64,000 nucleotides of DNA. Source: Miltoncostaea sp963771025 (GTDB lineage Bacteria > Actinomycetota > Thermoleophilia > Miltoncostaeales > Miltoncostaeaceae). Position numbers and translations under genes: made by a program. The notes below the pieces were generated by a model that was given only the letters and a program-made list of their open reading frames with translations, did not search any database and had not been told where the DNA came from. Numbering within the stretch: the first letter of the stretch is position 1; every line of letters starts with the position of its first letter. Of the stretch, positions 17,020 through 25,015 are shown piece after piece. The stretch lies in assembly GCA_963771025.1 (NCBI GenBank), contig CAVYRL010000005.1:248001-312000 (forward strand). The letters run 5' to 3'.

Positions 17020-17025
17020 TACCAT
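17020..17025 (+). promoter_or_regulatory. -10-like hexamer TACCAT of gpgS
   Basis: Lies 8 bases before GTG 17034 of gpgS, with no Shine-Dalgarno between. It is about 40 bases from the divergent rmlA hexamer, so the two promoters share one short regulatory region. Confidence 0.5.
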
Positions 17026-17033
17026 TCCGCCCT

Positions 17034-17981
17034 GTGGACCGAGACGAGTGGTTGGCCAAGCGCACATATCGGGGTGCGGACTACGATCCCGAACGGCTGG
17101 CGGACCGGGCGCGACGCGACGACCTGCGTATCTCGGTGTGCCTGCCGGCGCTGAACGTCGCCGGCACGGTCGGGGAGATCGTGACCTCGGTGCGCGAGGC
17201 CCTGGTCGCCGGAACGTCGCTGGTCTCCGAGATCGTGGTGATCGACAGCGACAGCCACGACGCGACGCGGGCGGTCGCCGAGGGGGCCGGAGCCCGCGTG
17301 GTGCAGGACCGCGACGTGCTGCCGGGCCTGGCGCCGGGACGCGGCAAGGGCGAGGCCCTCTGGAAGTCGCTCGCGGTGCTGGGCGGCGACATCGTCGTGT
17401 GGCTCGACTCCGACGTTGTCGACTTCGATCCGGCCTTCGTCACCGGCCTGGTGGGGCCACTGTTGGAAGATCCGGCGGTGGGCTACGTGAAGGCCCTGTA
17501 TCAGCGGGCCCTCGGCGACGACGCGGACGGCGGCGGGCGCGTCACCGAGATCTGCGCGCGGCCGCTGATCAACCTCTTCTACCCGGAGCTCGCGGGCTTC
17601 GCGCAGCCGCTCTCCGGTGAGGCCGCGGGGCGCCGCGACGTGCTCCGGTCGGTGCCCTTCTTCACCGGCTACGCCGTCGAGCTCGGCCTGCTGATCGATC
17701 TGCTGCGCGGGGCCGGCCTGGGCGCGCTGGCGCAGGTCGATCTCGGCACGCGGCGCCACACCAATCAGCCCACCGCCGCGCTCGGCGCGATGGCGTCCAC
17801 CATCTCCCAGGCCGTGCTGCGGCGCGTTGCCGAGGAGGGGCGCGCGCCCGGCGACCTCGCGGGCGCCGGCGCCTACGCGCGGCCGGTGCGGGGCGAGGAC
17901 GGGTTCGGCCTGGTGGAGTTGGACACGCACCCGGACGAGCGGCCGCCGATGGCCGACGTGCTGCAGGCGGGAGTGACCTGA
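17034..17981 (+). CDS. gpgS: Glucosyl-3-phosphoglycerate synthase
   Basis: A 315-residue GT-A enzyme of the GpgS type. It has an N-terminal TYRGADYDPERLADRARRDD, a nucleotide-binding SVCLPALNVAGTVGEIV, DSDVVDFDP as the metal-binding DxD, and a C-terminal LGTRRHTNQPTAALG with the conserved histidine. It transfers glucose from a nucleotide sugar to 3-phosphoglycerate. In mycobacteria this starts methylglucose lipopolysaccharide synthesis; in many other bacteria it makes glucosylglycerate, an osmolyte used under nitrogen limitation. GTG 17034 fits both the leaderless -10 and the family N-terminus. It overlaps the HAD phosphatase gene. Confidence 0.88.
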   Translation: MDRDEWLAKRTYRGADYDPERLADRARRDDLRISVCLPALNVAGTVGEIVTSVREALVAGTSLVSEIVVIDSDSHDATRAVAEGAGARVVQDRDVLPGLAPGRGKGEALWKSLAVLGGDIVVWLDSDVVDFDPAFVTGLVGPLLEDPAVGYVKALYQRALGDDADGGGRVTEICARPLINLFYPELAGFAQPLSGEAAGRRDVLRSVPFFTGYAVELGLLIDLLRGAGLGALAQVDLGTRRHTNQPTAALGAMASTISQAVLRRVAEEGRAPGDLAGAGAYARPVRGEDGFGLVELDTHPDERPPMADVLQAGVT

Positions 17982-18742
17982 GCCCACCGCGCTCACGCGC
18001 CGTCTACCTGGACCTCGACGGCACCCTCTTCGGACCGGGGGGATCGATCCTCCGCGACGCCGCAGGCGCGTTCACCCTCGATGGCGTCCGCGCGCTCCAG
18101 CGTCTGCACGACGCCGGACTGCCGGTGGTGCTGGTGAGCGGCCGCTCCCGCCGGCGGCTGGAGGCGGTGTCCCAGGCGCTGGGCGCCGACGGAATCCTGC
18201 CGGAGATGGGCGCGATCGATTCCGGATACCCCACCGCGCCCGGGCAGACGGTGCACGAGGCCATCGCCCTCACGGGCATCCCGCAGGCGCTGCTCGATCA
18301 CGAGCCGGGCCTCGGTCACCACCCCATCGCCGCCTGGGGCCGGGAGGGGAGCCACGTGATGATCGGAACGGCGGGCCCCGACGCGGAAGCCCTGGTGACG
18401 CGGCTGTCGGGAGGGACGCTGCGCCTGGCCGACAACGGCCAGACCGACGCCACGGGGGCGCACATCTGGCACCTGCTGCCGGCGGCGGCGAGCAAGGCGG
18501 CCGCGGTCGCGCGCGACCTGGAGGCCCGCGGCGCCGATCCGGCGGCGAGCCTGGCGGTGGGCGACAGCCGGCAGGATCTGAACATCGGAACCGTCCTGGG
18601 CGCCGTGGCCATCGTGGCCAACGGAGCGGCGGCCGACGCCGCGCTGGGGCGCGAGGCCGCGTGGGTGACGCGCGGCTCCTACGGGGCGGGGGTGCTCGAG
18701 GCTGTGGAGGCCTGGCTGGAGCCTGCTCTCAGGGGACGATGA
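17978..18742 (+). CDS. HAD-family phosphatase, probable glucosyl-3-phosphoglycerate phosphatase
   Basis: A 254-residue protein with HAD motif I (YLDLDGTLF) near the start, motif II (LVSGRS), an AAASKAAAVARDL lysine segment and motif IV (VGDSRQDLNIG). This is the Cof/mannosyl-3-phosphoglycerate phosphatase arrangement. Coupled to gpgS it should remove the phosphate from glucosyl-3-phosphoglycerate to give glucosylglycerate. No ATG, GTG or TTG lies before motif I in this frame. The only plausible initiator is CTG 17978, overlapping the gpgS stop as CTGA with GGAG 4 bases upstream. A GTG at 18125 would delete motif I and is rejected. Confidence 0.75.
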   Translation: MSPPRSRAVYLDLDGTLFGPGGSILRDAAGAFTLDGVRALQRLHDAGLPVVLVSGRSRRRLEAVSQALGADGILPEMGAIDSGYPTAPGQTVHEAIALTGIPQALLDHEPGLGHHPIAAWGREGSHVMIGTAGPDAEALVTRLSGGTLRLADNGQTDATGAHIWHLLPAAASKAAAVARDLEARGADPAASLAVGDSRQDLNIGTVLGAVAIVANGAAADAALGREAAWVTRGSYGAGVLEAVEAWLEPALRGR

Positions 18743-19022
18743 CCGTCGGTTGATCGACCGGCCGGGAGCAGACCGTGGCGACCGTCGTCCAGGCGCGGAC
18801 GGCCGAGCGGGCACGGCGCGCCCGACGTACGGGAGCGCGGGTCCGCTTGGCACGGGCGAGGACGGCCTGCGCCGGGCGTGCCGTGGGGCAGCGGCCCCAC
18901 CGCACCGAGAGCGCCTCGGCCTTCGCGATATCGGCCGAGCCGGCGGACGAGGTGGCCGCGCCCGCCAGAGCCGGGACGAGACCGATGGCGAGGGTGGCGA
19001 TGATGATGAGCGCGAGGCGCAC
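18729..19022 (-). CDS. Small secreted basic protein
   Basis: A 97-residue protein with a clear signal peptide (LALIIIATLAIGLVPALAGA). The mature part is short and Arg/Ala-rich (RAKRTRAPVRRARRARSAVRAW) with two cysteines that could form a disulfide. GTG 19022 is preceded by AAGGA (complement of 19030-19034) at 7 bases, a good ribosome site. I recognise no family. Its end overlaps the end of the convergent HAD gene by 14 bases. The basic mature part recalls the tails of the larger secreted proteins in this window. Confidence 0.6.
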   Translation of the reverse strand: MRLALIIIATLAIGLVPALAGAATSSAGSADIAKAEALSVRWGRCPTARPAQAVLARAKRTRAPVRRARRARSAVRAWTTVATVCSRPVDQPTVIVP

Positions 19023-19126
19023 GGGAGGATCCTTCTCCGGGTGGTCGGTCCGTGACCTCTCGCACACTGGCCCCGCGCGCGCACGCGACCCCGGGGCGGA
19101 CGGCCAGTAGGCGCCTGGTCGTCTGG

Positions 19127-20272
19127 TCAGGCCTGCCGCAGACCGCCGGCCGCCCAGATCCCCGTCACGGCGCAGGCCGCGGACGCCAGATCGGCCTCGG
19201 TCGCGTCCAGTGCGGCGTCGAGGTCCTGAACACGGCGGCCGATCGCCAGGGCCCCCGCGAAGCCGAGGCGCCGGATCGCTCCGGGACCGAGGTCCACCTC
19301 TCCGCACAGGGCCACGCAGGGGACTCCGGCCTCCGCGCAGGCCGTGGCGACGACCACCGGAGCCTTGCCCATGGCGGTGGTCGCGTCGAAGCGGCCCTCG
19401 CCCGTGATGCAGAGCGATGCCCCCGCGAGCCGTGCGGCGAACCCCATCGCCTCCAGCACCAGGGGCGCGCCGGGCGTCAGGTCGGCGCCGAGCAGGGCCG
19501 CCAGGCCCCCGGCGGCGCCCCCGGCGGCGCCGGCGCCGGGCAACTCCTGCAGATCCATCCCCGTCTGGTTGCGCACGACGCGCGCCACCTGGGCCAGGCC
19601 CGCGTCGAGGCGCGCGACCGCATCGGGGCCGGCACCCTTCTGAGGGCCGAACACCGCCGCCGCGCCGCGCGGACCGTGGAAGGGGTTGTCAACGTCGCAG
19701 GCCACCTGGATCGCCGTCTCCGCGAGACGCGGATCCAGGCCCGCGAGGTCGATGCGGACGACCCGGGCCATGTCGGCGCCGCGGCCCTCGAGCTCGTCGC
19801 CCTCGGCGTCCAGCAGGCGCGCGCCGAGGGCGCGGGCGAGCCCGAGGCCCCCGTCGGTGGTTGCGCTGCCGCCCAGACCGACCACGATGCGCCGGGCCCC
19901 GAGGTCGAGCGCCGCCGCGATCAGCTGGCCGGTGCCGCGCGTGGTGCCGCCCTCCGGATCCCGCTCGTCGCGCCCCACGCGCTCGTAGCCGGATGCCTGG
20001 GCCAACTCGACCACCGCAACGCCGCCGGGAAGCTCGCCGATGGCGGCCTCGACGGAGCGGCCGAGGGGATCCGCCACGGTCACGGGGCGCCGGCGGCCAC
20101 CGAGGGCGGCGATCAGCGCGTCCATGGTCCCCTCGCCACCGTCGGCCACCGGCGAGCTGCGGATCTCGCAATCGGCGATGGCCAGACGCACCCCGGCGCC
20201 GATCGCGCGCGCCGCCCCGGCGGGTGGCAGCGCCCCCTTGAAGGGCGCCGGCGCGACGACCACCGCGGTCAC
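19127..20272 (-). CDS. Glycerate 2-kinase (GlxK/GarK family)
   Basis: A 381-residue protein typical of the GarK/GlxK family: APAPFKGALPPAGAARAIGAG at the N-terminus, PVADGGEGTMDAL, GLGGSATTDGGLG and TGEGRFDATTAMGKAP. It phosphorylates D-glycerate to 2-phosphoglycerate. The GTG overlaps the stop of the upstream SDR gene (GTGA). Its position beside the gpgS/phosphatase pair is suggestive, because glycerate released from glucosylglycerate would be re-used through this enzyme, but it lies on the other strand. Confidence 0.88.
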   Translation of the reverse strand: MTAVVVAPAPFKGALPPAGAARAIGAGVRLAIADCEIRSSPVADGGEGTMDALIAALGGRRRPVTVADPLGRSVEAAIGELPGGVAVVELAQASGYERVGRDERDPEGGTTRGTGQLIAAALDLGARRIVVGLGGSATTDGGLGLARALGARLLDAEGDELEGRGADMARVVRIDLAGLDPRLAETAIQVACDVDNPFHGPRGAAAVFGPQKGAGPDAVARLDAGLAQVARVVRNQTGMDLQELPGAGAAGGAAGGLAALLGADLTPGAPLVLEAMGFAARLAGASLCITGEGRFDATTAMGKAPVVVATACAEAGVPCVALCGEVDLGPGAIRRLGFAGALAIGRRVQDLDAALDATEADLASAACAVTGIWAAGGLRQA

Positions 20273-21138
20273 GCCGGGGGTTCGGCGGGGCGGCGCGGCC
20301 AATCGATCTGCAGGAAGCCCAGCAGCTGGTCCTGCCACTCGCCGTCGTCGCGGATGCTCTGGCGCGTGTCGGAGAGAAACCGGGCGTCGTCGCCCGCGGG
20401 GACGCGAAACGGCCCGTCCGGGTCGAGGGCGGCGGCCAGCACCAGGTGGGCGATGGCGGCGGGCGGCGTGGGGTTGCGGTCGCGCCACGCGGCGAAGCCC
20501 TGGCGCAGCTCGCCGAACAGCGGGACGTAGGGGCCCTCTCCGCGGCTGAGCGCGCCGGTGGCTCGCGTGGCGCGCGGGAAGTCCGTGTCGACCATCCCCG
20601 GCTCGATGGACGCGACGCGGACGCCGAAGGGGCGCGCCTCGACAGCCAGCGCCTCGGCCATGGCCGAGAGCGCGTACTTGGAGGCGTGGTACATCCCGAC
20701 CAGCGGGTTGGAGATGCGCGCACCGATCGACGAGACGAAGATCACCGAACCGGAGCCGGCCTCGCGCATGGCCGGGAAGACGGCCTGGATGACGGCGGCC
20801 GCGCCGAAGAAGTTGGTCTCGAACATCGTGCGCACCTCGTCGAGGTCGGCGTCCTCGACGGCCCCGACCACGGCGTAGCCGGCGTTGCTGACCACGCAGT
20901 CCAGCGCGCCCCCGGCGAGCTCGTGCGCCGTCCCCACGGCCGCCCGGATGGAGGCCGCGTCGGTGACGTCGAGGTACGCGACGGTCACCCCGGGCCGCTC
21001 GGCGTGGTCGGCCGTGGCGCGCTCCACGTCGCGCACGCCCGCGACCACCCGCCAGCCCTCGTTGGCGAAGGCCTCGACGACGGCCCGGCCGATGCCGCGA
21101 CCCGCTCCGGTGACGAGAACCGTTCGAGGCGTGCTCAC
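20269..21138 (-). CDS. Short-chain dehydrogenase/reductase
   Basis: A 289-residue classical SDR: TGAGRGIG for cofactor binding, NAGYA, FVSSIG with the catalytic serine and YHASK with the Tyr/Lys pair. It resembles the 3-oxoacyl reductase or general oxidoreductase groups; the substrate is not readable. A TAGCCT hexamer 8 bases before GTG 21138 suggests a leaderless transcript that also carries the overlapping glycerate kinase gene. Confidence 0.82.
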   Translation of the reverse strand: MSTPRTVLVTGAGRGIGRAVVEAFANEGWRVVAGVRDVERATADHAERPGVTVAYLDVTDAASIRAAVGTAHELAGGALDCVVSNAGYAVVGAVEDADLDEVRTMFETNFFGAAAVIQAVFPAMREAGSGSVIFVSSIGARISNPLVGMYHASKYALSAMAEALAVEARPFGVRVASIEPGMVDTDFPRATRATGALSRGEGPYVPLFGELRQGFAAWRDRNPTPPAAIAHLVLAAALDPDGPFRVPAGDDARFLSDTRQSIRDDGEWQDQLLGFLQIDWPRRPAEPPA

Positions 21139-21146
21139 GGTGCCGA

Positions 21147-21152
21147 AGGCTA
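21147..21152 (-). promoter_or_regulatory. -10-like hexamer TAGCCT of the SDR gene
   Basis: Minus-strand TAGCCT ends 8 bases before GTG 21138. It lies between the SDR start and the end of the histidine kinase gene. Confidence 0.5.
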
Positions 21153-22964
21153 CGCCGACCCCGGCCGCGGCGTGGGGATGCCCGACAGATCGGGGATCGG
21201 CGACTCCTCGGTGACCGGCCCGGCGCTCGACAGCGGCAGGCGCAGGGTGAAGGTGCTGCCCACCCCGACGCGCGACTCCAGTTCGATGCTGCCGCGGTGC
21301 GCGGCGGCGAGGCCGCGGGCGATGGCGAGCCCCAGGCCCGCGCTGCGGCCGGATCGCGAGAGGTCGCCCCGGTAGAAGCGGTCGAACACGAACGGCACGG
21401 CGTCCGCCGGGATCCCCTCACCCGTGTCGCGGACGGCGATGGTGGCGTCCTGGCCGTCGCGTCCGACGATCACGGTGACTTCTCCGCCCGACGGGGTGTG
21501 ACGGAGGGCGTTGTCCAGAAGGATCAACAGGATCTGCTCGATGCGCGCGGGGTCGACCTCGGCGAGCACCGGGTCGGGGAGTGGCGTGACCGAGAGGGTG
21601 ATGCCCTCCCGGCGGGCGAGCGGGACGCGGGGAGCGGTGACCACCTCGGCGAGGTCGTCGAGGTCGCACTCCTGGCGGTCGAGCGGCAACGCACCCGCGT
21701 CGAGCCGGGCCAGCTGCAGCTGCTCCTCCACCAGCCGCTCGAGCCGGCCGGTCTCCTGACTCATGGACTGGAGGAACTCGCGGCGGTGCTGCTCGCTCAC
21801 GCCCTGGCCCTCGAGCAGCTCCAGGAAACCCTTGAGCGCGGCGATCGGCGTCTTCAGCTCGTGCGACACGTTGGCCACCAGATCGCGGCGCGCGCGCTCC
21901 AGTCGGCGCTCGTCGGTGACGTCGCGCAGGGTGATGACCGTGCCCCCGGCGGCGTCGGCGGCGATGCGGGCGACGTGCAGCTCGAGCTCGACTCCGCCGG
22001 GCAGCGCCACCTGACGCCGGTCGACCGGCGGGGCGCCGTCGGTGCGCGCGTCGCGCACCGCGTCGAGAATCGGGGCAGGCAGGGCGTCGAGCCGGGTGGA
22101 CTCCCCGGCCGTGAAGCCCAGCAGACGGTTGGCGGCGTCGTTGGTGACCACCACCGCCCCGTCCGGAGCGACGGCGATCACGCCCTCGGCCAGCGAGCCG
22201 ATCAGGGCCCGGTCGCGGTCGCGCTCGCTGGTGATCTCGGAGACCATCGACTGCAGCTGGGCCGCCATCCCGTTGAGGCTGTCGCCGAGGGTGGCGAGCT
22301 CCTCGGGCGCGACGCGCGCGGTGGGCGCGCGTGCCGACAGGTCCCCGGCGGCCAGCGTCGCCGCGGTGCTGGCCAGGCGCCGGATGCGGCCGCCCAGGAC
22401 CCGCGCGAGCGCGATGCCCGCCAGGGCCGCGAGACCGAGCACCACGATCATCGCGATGATCACGCGCTGGCGGACGATCGCGAGCTCCGGCGCGAGCCCG
22501 GTCACCTCACGCGCCGCGGCGATGGTGCCACCCTGGGGGTCGTCCCCGATCCTGAGGCGGGCGACGGTCGCCACGGCCTGCTCGTTGTCGAAGGTCGCCG
22601 TCTGGTTGTACCCCAGCTCGGGCATGTGGGCCATCAGCGTGAGCCGGCCCGGCGCCTGGGCGGAGGTGTTGAGGAAGAGCCCGTGGATGTCGATCCGCAC
22701 CTCCGCCCCGGTCTGGGCGCGCACCTGCGTCACGAACTCCTGGAGCTGCTCCCGGTCGGGTGACCCCGAGAGGCCCGAGTCGGCCCCGGCCGTGCGGATG
22801 TCGCGCGCCAGCTCCTGTGCGTCGCGCTTGGCGCGGTCGCCACGGACGCTCGACTCCAGCGTCGGCAGCACCACCAGCAGCACCGCGAGGCTCGCGGCCA
22901 TGCCCACGGCGAGCAGGGCGCCGACGAGCCACCCCTGCAGGCCGAAGACCCGGCGGCGCTTCAC
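21150..22964 (-). CDS. Sensor histidine kinase (PhoR-like: HAMP, PAS, HisKA, HATPase)
   Basis: A 604-residue membrane kinase. A first membrane helix spans about residues 10-34, an extracytoplasmic sensor about 35-167 and a second helix about 168-188, followed by HAMP (to about 243) and a PAS-like domain (about 250-350). The HisKA box NVSHELKTP has H368 as the phospho-acceptor. The ATPase domain follows with DNALRHTPSGG, GEGIPAD and GLGLAIARGL. The ATG overlaps the response regulator stop, so the pair is co-translated. This domain order is that of PhoR kinases; the signal cannot be assigned. Confidence 0.9.
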   Translation of the reverse strand: MKRRRVFGLQGWLVGALLAVGMAASLAVLLVVLPTLESSVRGDRAKRDAQELARDIRTAGADSGLSGSPDREQLQEFVTQVRAQTGAEVRIDIHGLFLNTSAQAPGRLTLMAHMPELGYNQTATFDNEQAVATVARLRIGDDPQGGTIAAAREVTGLAPELAIVRQRVIIAMIVVLGLAALAGIALARVLGGRIRRLASTAATLAAGDLSARAPTARVAPEELATLGDSLNGMAAQLQSMVSEITSERDRDRALIGSLAEGVIAVAPDGAVVVTNDAANRLLGFTAGESTRLDALPAPILDAVRDARTDGAPPVDRRQVALPGGVELELHVARIAADAAGGTVITLRDVTDERRLERARRDLVANVSHELKTPIAALKGFLELLEGQGVSEQHRREFLQSMSQETGRLERLVEEQLQLARLDAGALPLDRQECDLDDLAEVVTAPRVPLARREGITLSVTPLPDPVLAEVDPARIEQILLILLDNALRHTPSGGEVTVIVGRDGQDATIAVRDTGEGIPADAVPFVFDRFYRGDLSRSGRSAGLGLAIARGLAAAHRGSIELESRVGVGSTFTLRLPLSSAGPVTEESPIPDLSGIPTPRPGSA

Positions 22965-23656
22965 CCTCGCGCGCCCTCCCCGCCGAACGCATAGCCCACA
23001 CCGCGCACCGTACGGATGAGAAGCGGCGCCGACGCGTCGACCTCGACCTTCTGGCGCAGGTGACGGACGTGGACGTCAACGCTGCGCAGATCCCCGAAGA
23101 AGTTGCCCTTCCAGAGGTGGTTCATCAGCTCCTCGCGAGTGAACACGCGGCGCGGTGAGCTGGCCAGCTTGTTGAGGATCTCGAACTCGGAGTACGTGAG
23201 GGTCAGTTCCTCTCCGTCCCTGGTCACCGTTCGCGAGACGGCGTCGATCTCGAGCTCCCCGATGCGCAGCGGGGCGGAGCGATCGGGTTCCAATCGCGCG
23301 CGGCGCAGGTTGGCCTTGACGCGTGACACGAGCTCGCGCGGAGAGAACGGCTTGGTGACGTAGTCGTCGGCCCCGAGCTCGAGGCCGAGCACCTTGTCCA
23401 GCTCCTCGCCGCGCGCCGACAGCATGATGATCGGGATGCTGCGTTCCGCCCGTATGCGCTTGCACACCTCGAGCCCGTCCAGGCCCGGGAGCATCACGTC
23501 GAGCACCACCAGGTCGATGGGCTCACGCTCGACGACATCGAGGGCGTCGTCTCCGCGGGCCGCCGTGACCACGGCGAATCCGGCGTCCTTGAGGGCGTAC
23601 TCGACGATCGTGCGGATGGATTGCTCGTCCTCGACCACCAGGATGCGGTCGGACAT
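22961..23656 (-). CDS. OmpR/PhoB-family response regulator
   Basis: A 231-residue two-domain regulator. The receiver carries the acidic pair E9/D10, the phospho-acceptor D53 (VLDVMLPG), S80 and K102 (VTKPFSP). The C-terminal winged helix carries LTYSEFEILNKLASSP and VDVHVRHLRQKVE, the recognition helix region. The ATG at 23656 is preceded by a GGGAGG ribosome site, and TACCAT (complement of 23685-23690) lies about 30 bases upstream, so unlike many neighbours this transcript has a short leader. The partner is the overlapping PhoR-like kinase. Confidence 0.9.
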   Translation of the reverse strand: MSDRILVVEDEQSIRTIVEYALKDAGFAVVTAARGDDALDVVEREPIDLVVLDVMLPGLDGLEVCKRIRAERSIPIIMLSARGEELDKVLGLELGADDYVTKPFSPRELVSRVKANLRRARLEPDRSAPLRIGELEIDAVSRTVTRDGEELTLTYSEFEILNKLASSPRRVFTREELMNHLWKGNFFGDLRSVDVHVRHLRQKVEVDASAPLLIRTVRGVGYAFGGEGARG

Positions 23657-23761
23657 GGAGGACCTCCCGGTGCTCTCGGCGGGATGGTAGCGAGGGTCCG
23701 GGGAGACGGTGCCGATCTTCGCGGACCCTTAAAGCGCGGGCTCGCCGCGAACGACCGGGGC

Positions 23762-23767
23762 TACTCT
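23762..23767 (+). promoter_or_regulatory. -10-like hexamer TACTCT of the HtrA gene
   Basis: Ends 7 bases before GTG 23775, fitting a leaderless transcript. It faces away from the two-component operon. Confidence 0.5.
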
Positions 23768-23774
23768 CTGAGGC

Positions 23775-25013
23775 GTGCCGGCCTTCGGACCCGGTGGGAC
23801 GAATCCCTTCGCCCCGCCCCCACCGCCCCGACGCCGGCCTCTCGCGTGGCTGACCGGCGCGCTGCTGCCCGCCGTGGTGGGCGGGCTCATCGTGCTCGGC
23901 GGGCTGGCCCTCACCGGCAACCTCGGCGGCGACACGACCACCACGATCGGCGATCCCACCCCCCTGCCCGCCGCCACGGCCTCCCCGGCCCCGGCCGCCC
24001 CGGGCGCGGGCGACGAGGGCGGGGCGGCCTCCTCGGCGGGCCTCCAAAGCGTCCAGGCCGTGGTCGCCGAGAGCTCACCCGCCGTGGTGCTGGTCACCTC
24101 CGGCTCGGGCGCCGGCGGGAGCCTCGGCTCGGGCTTCCTGGTCGACCGGCGCGGTCGCGTCCTGACCAACGCGCACGTGATCGATGGCCACGAGTCGGCC
24201 ACCGTGACGTTCGACGACGGCACCAAGACGCCCGCCGCGGTGCTCGGGCGCGACGAGAGCACCGACCTCGCGGTGCTGCGGGTCGAGGAGGTCCCCATGG
24301 GGGTGAGGCCGCTGCCGCTGGGACGCAGCTCGGCCCTCGTCGTGGGCGATCCGGTGGTCGCGATCGGCAACCCGTTCGGGCTCGAGCGGACCGCCACCAC
24401 GGGCATCGTGTCCGCGCTCAAGAGGATCATCAGCTCGCCCAACGACTTCCAGATCCAGAACGTCATCCAGACCGACGCCGCCATCAACCAGGGCAACTCG
24501 GGCGGCCCGCTGCTGGACCTGCGCGGACGTGTCGTGGGCATCAACTCGCAGATCGCCTCCGAGAGCGGCGGCAGCGACGGCATCGGCTTCGCGGTGCCCA
24601 TCGACACCATCCGTCCGGTCGCCGACGCGATCATCTCCACGGGCCGTGCCACCCACGCCTGGCTCGGTGTCACGGGGCGCTCGATCACCCCGGCCATCGC
24701 GGCCGCGCTCGGCGTGCCCGACGTGCGGGGCGTCGCGGTGATCGGCGTGGACGACCGCGGACCGGCGAAGGATGTCGGCCTGCGCCCGTCGACGACCGCC
24801 AGGGACGCCGCCGTGCCCCGGGGGGGCGACCTGGTGGTGGCGATCGACGGCCGTCCGGTGGAGGACATGGCCGACGTCAGCCGTGCCGTCTCGTCGCGCG
24901 CCGTGGGAGAGGCGGTCACGCTCACCGTGCTCCGCGACGGCCGTCGCGTGGCCCTGCGGGTGGTGCTCGACGACCGGCCCGCCGACGTGGGCGTCGCCTC
25001 TCCCACCCCGTAG
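23775..25013 (+). CDS. HtrA/DegP-like serine protease, membrane-anchored, one PDZ domain
   Basis: A 412-residue protein with a Pro-rich cytoplasmic N-terminus, one membrane helix (about residues 24-47) and a low-complexity Ala/Pro/Thr linker. A trypsin-like domain follows with the triad H134 (TNAHVID), D164 (STDLAVL) and S242 (QGNSGGP), then a PDZ domain (about 300-400). It degrades or refolds damaged exported proteins at the membrane. The two-component system that diverges from it is a natural candidate regulator, as CssRS/HtrA pairs are in other bacteria (inference). Confidence 0.9.
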   Translation: MPAFGPGGTNPFAPPPPPRRRPLAWLTGALLPAVVGGLIVLGGLALTGNLGGDTTTTIGDPTPLPAATASPAPAAPGAGDEGGAASSAGLQSVQAVVAESSPAVVLVTSGSGAGGSLGSGFLVDRRGRVLTNAHVIDGHESATVTFDDGTKTPAAVLGRDESTDLAVLRVEEVPMGVRPLPLGRSSALVVGDPVVAIGNPFGLERTATTGIVSALKRIISSPNDFQIQNVIQTDAAINQGNSGGPLLDLRGRVVGINSQIASESGGSDGIGFAVPIDTIRPVADAIISTGRATHAWLGVTGRSITPAIAAALGVPDVRGVAVIGVDDRGPAKDVGLRPSTTARDAAVPRGGDLVVAIDGRPVEDMADVSRAVSSRAVGEAVTLTVLRDGRRVALRVVLDDRPADVGVASPTP

Positions 25014-25015
25014 GG

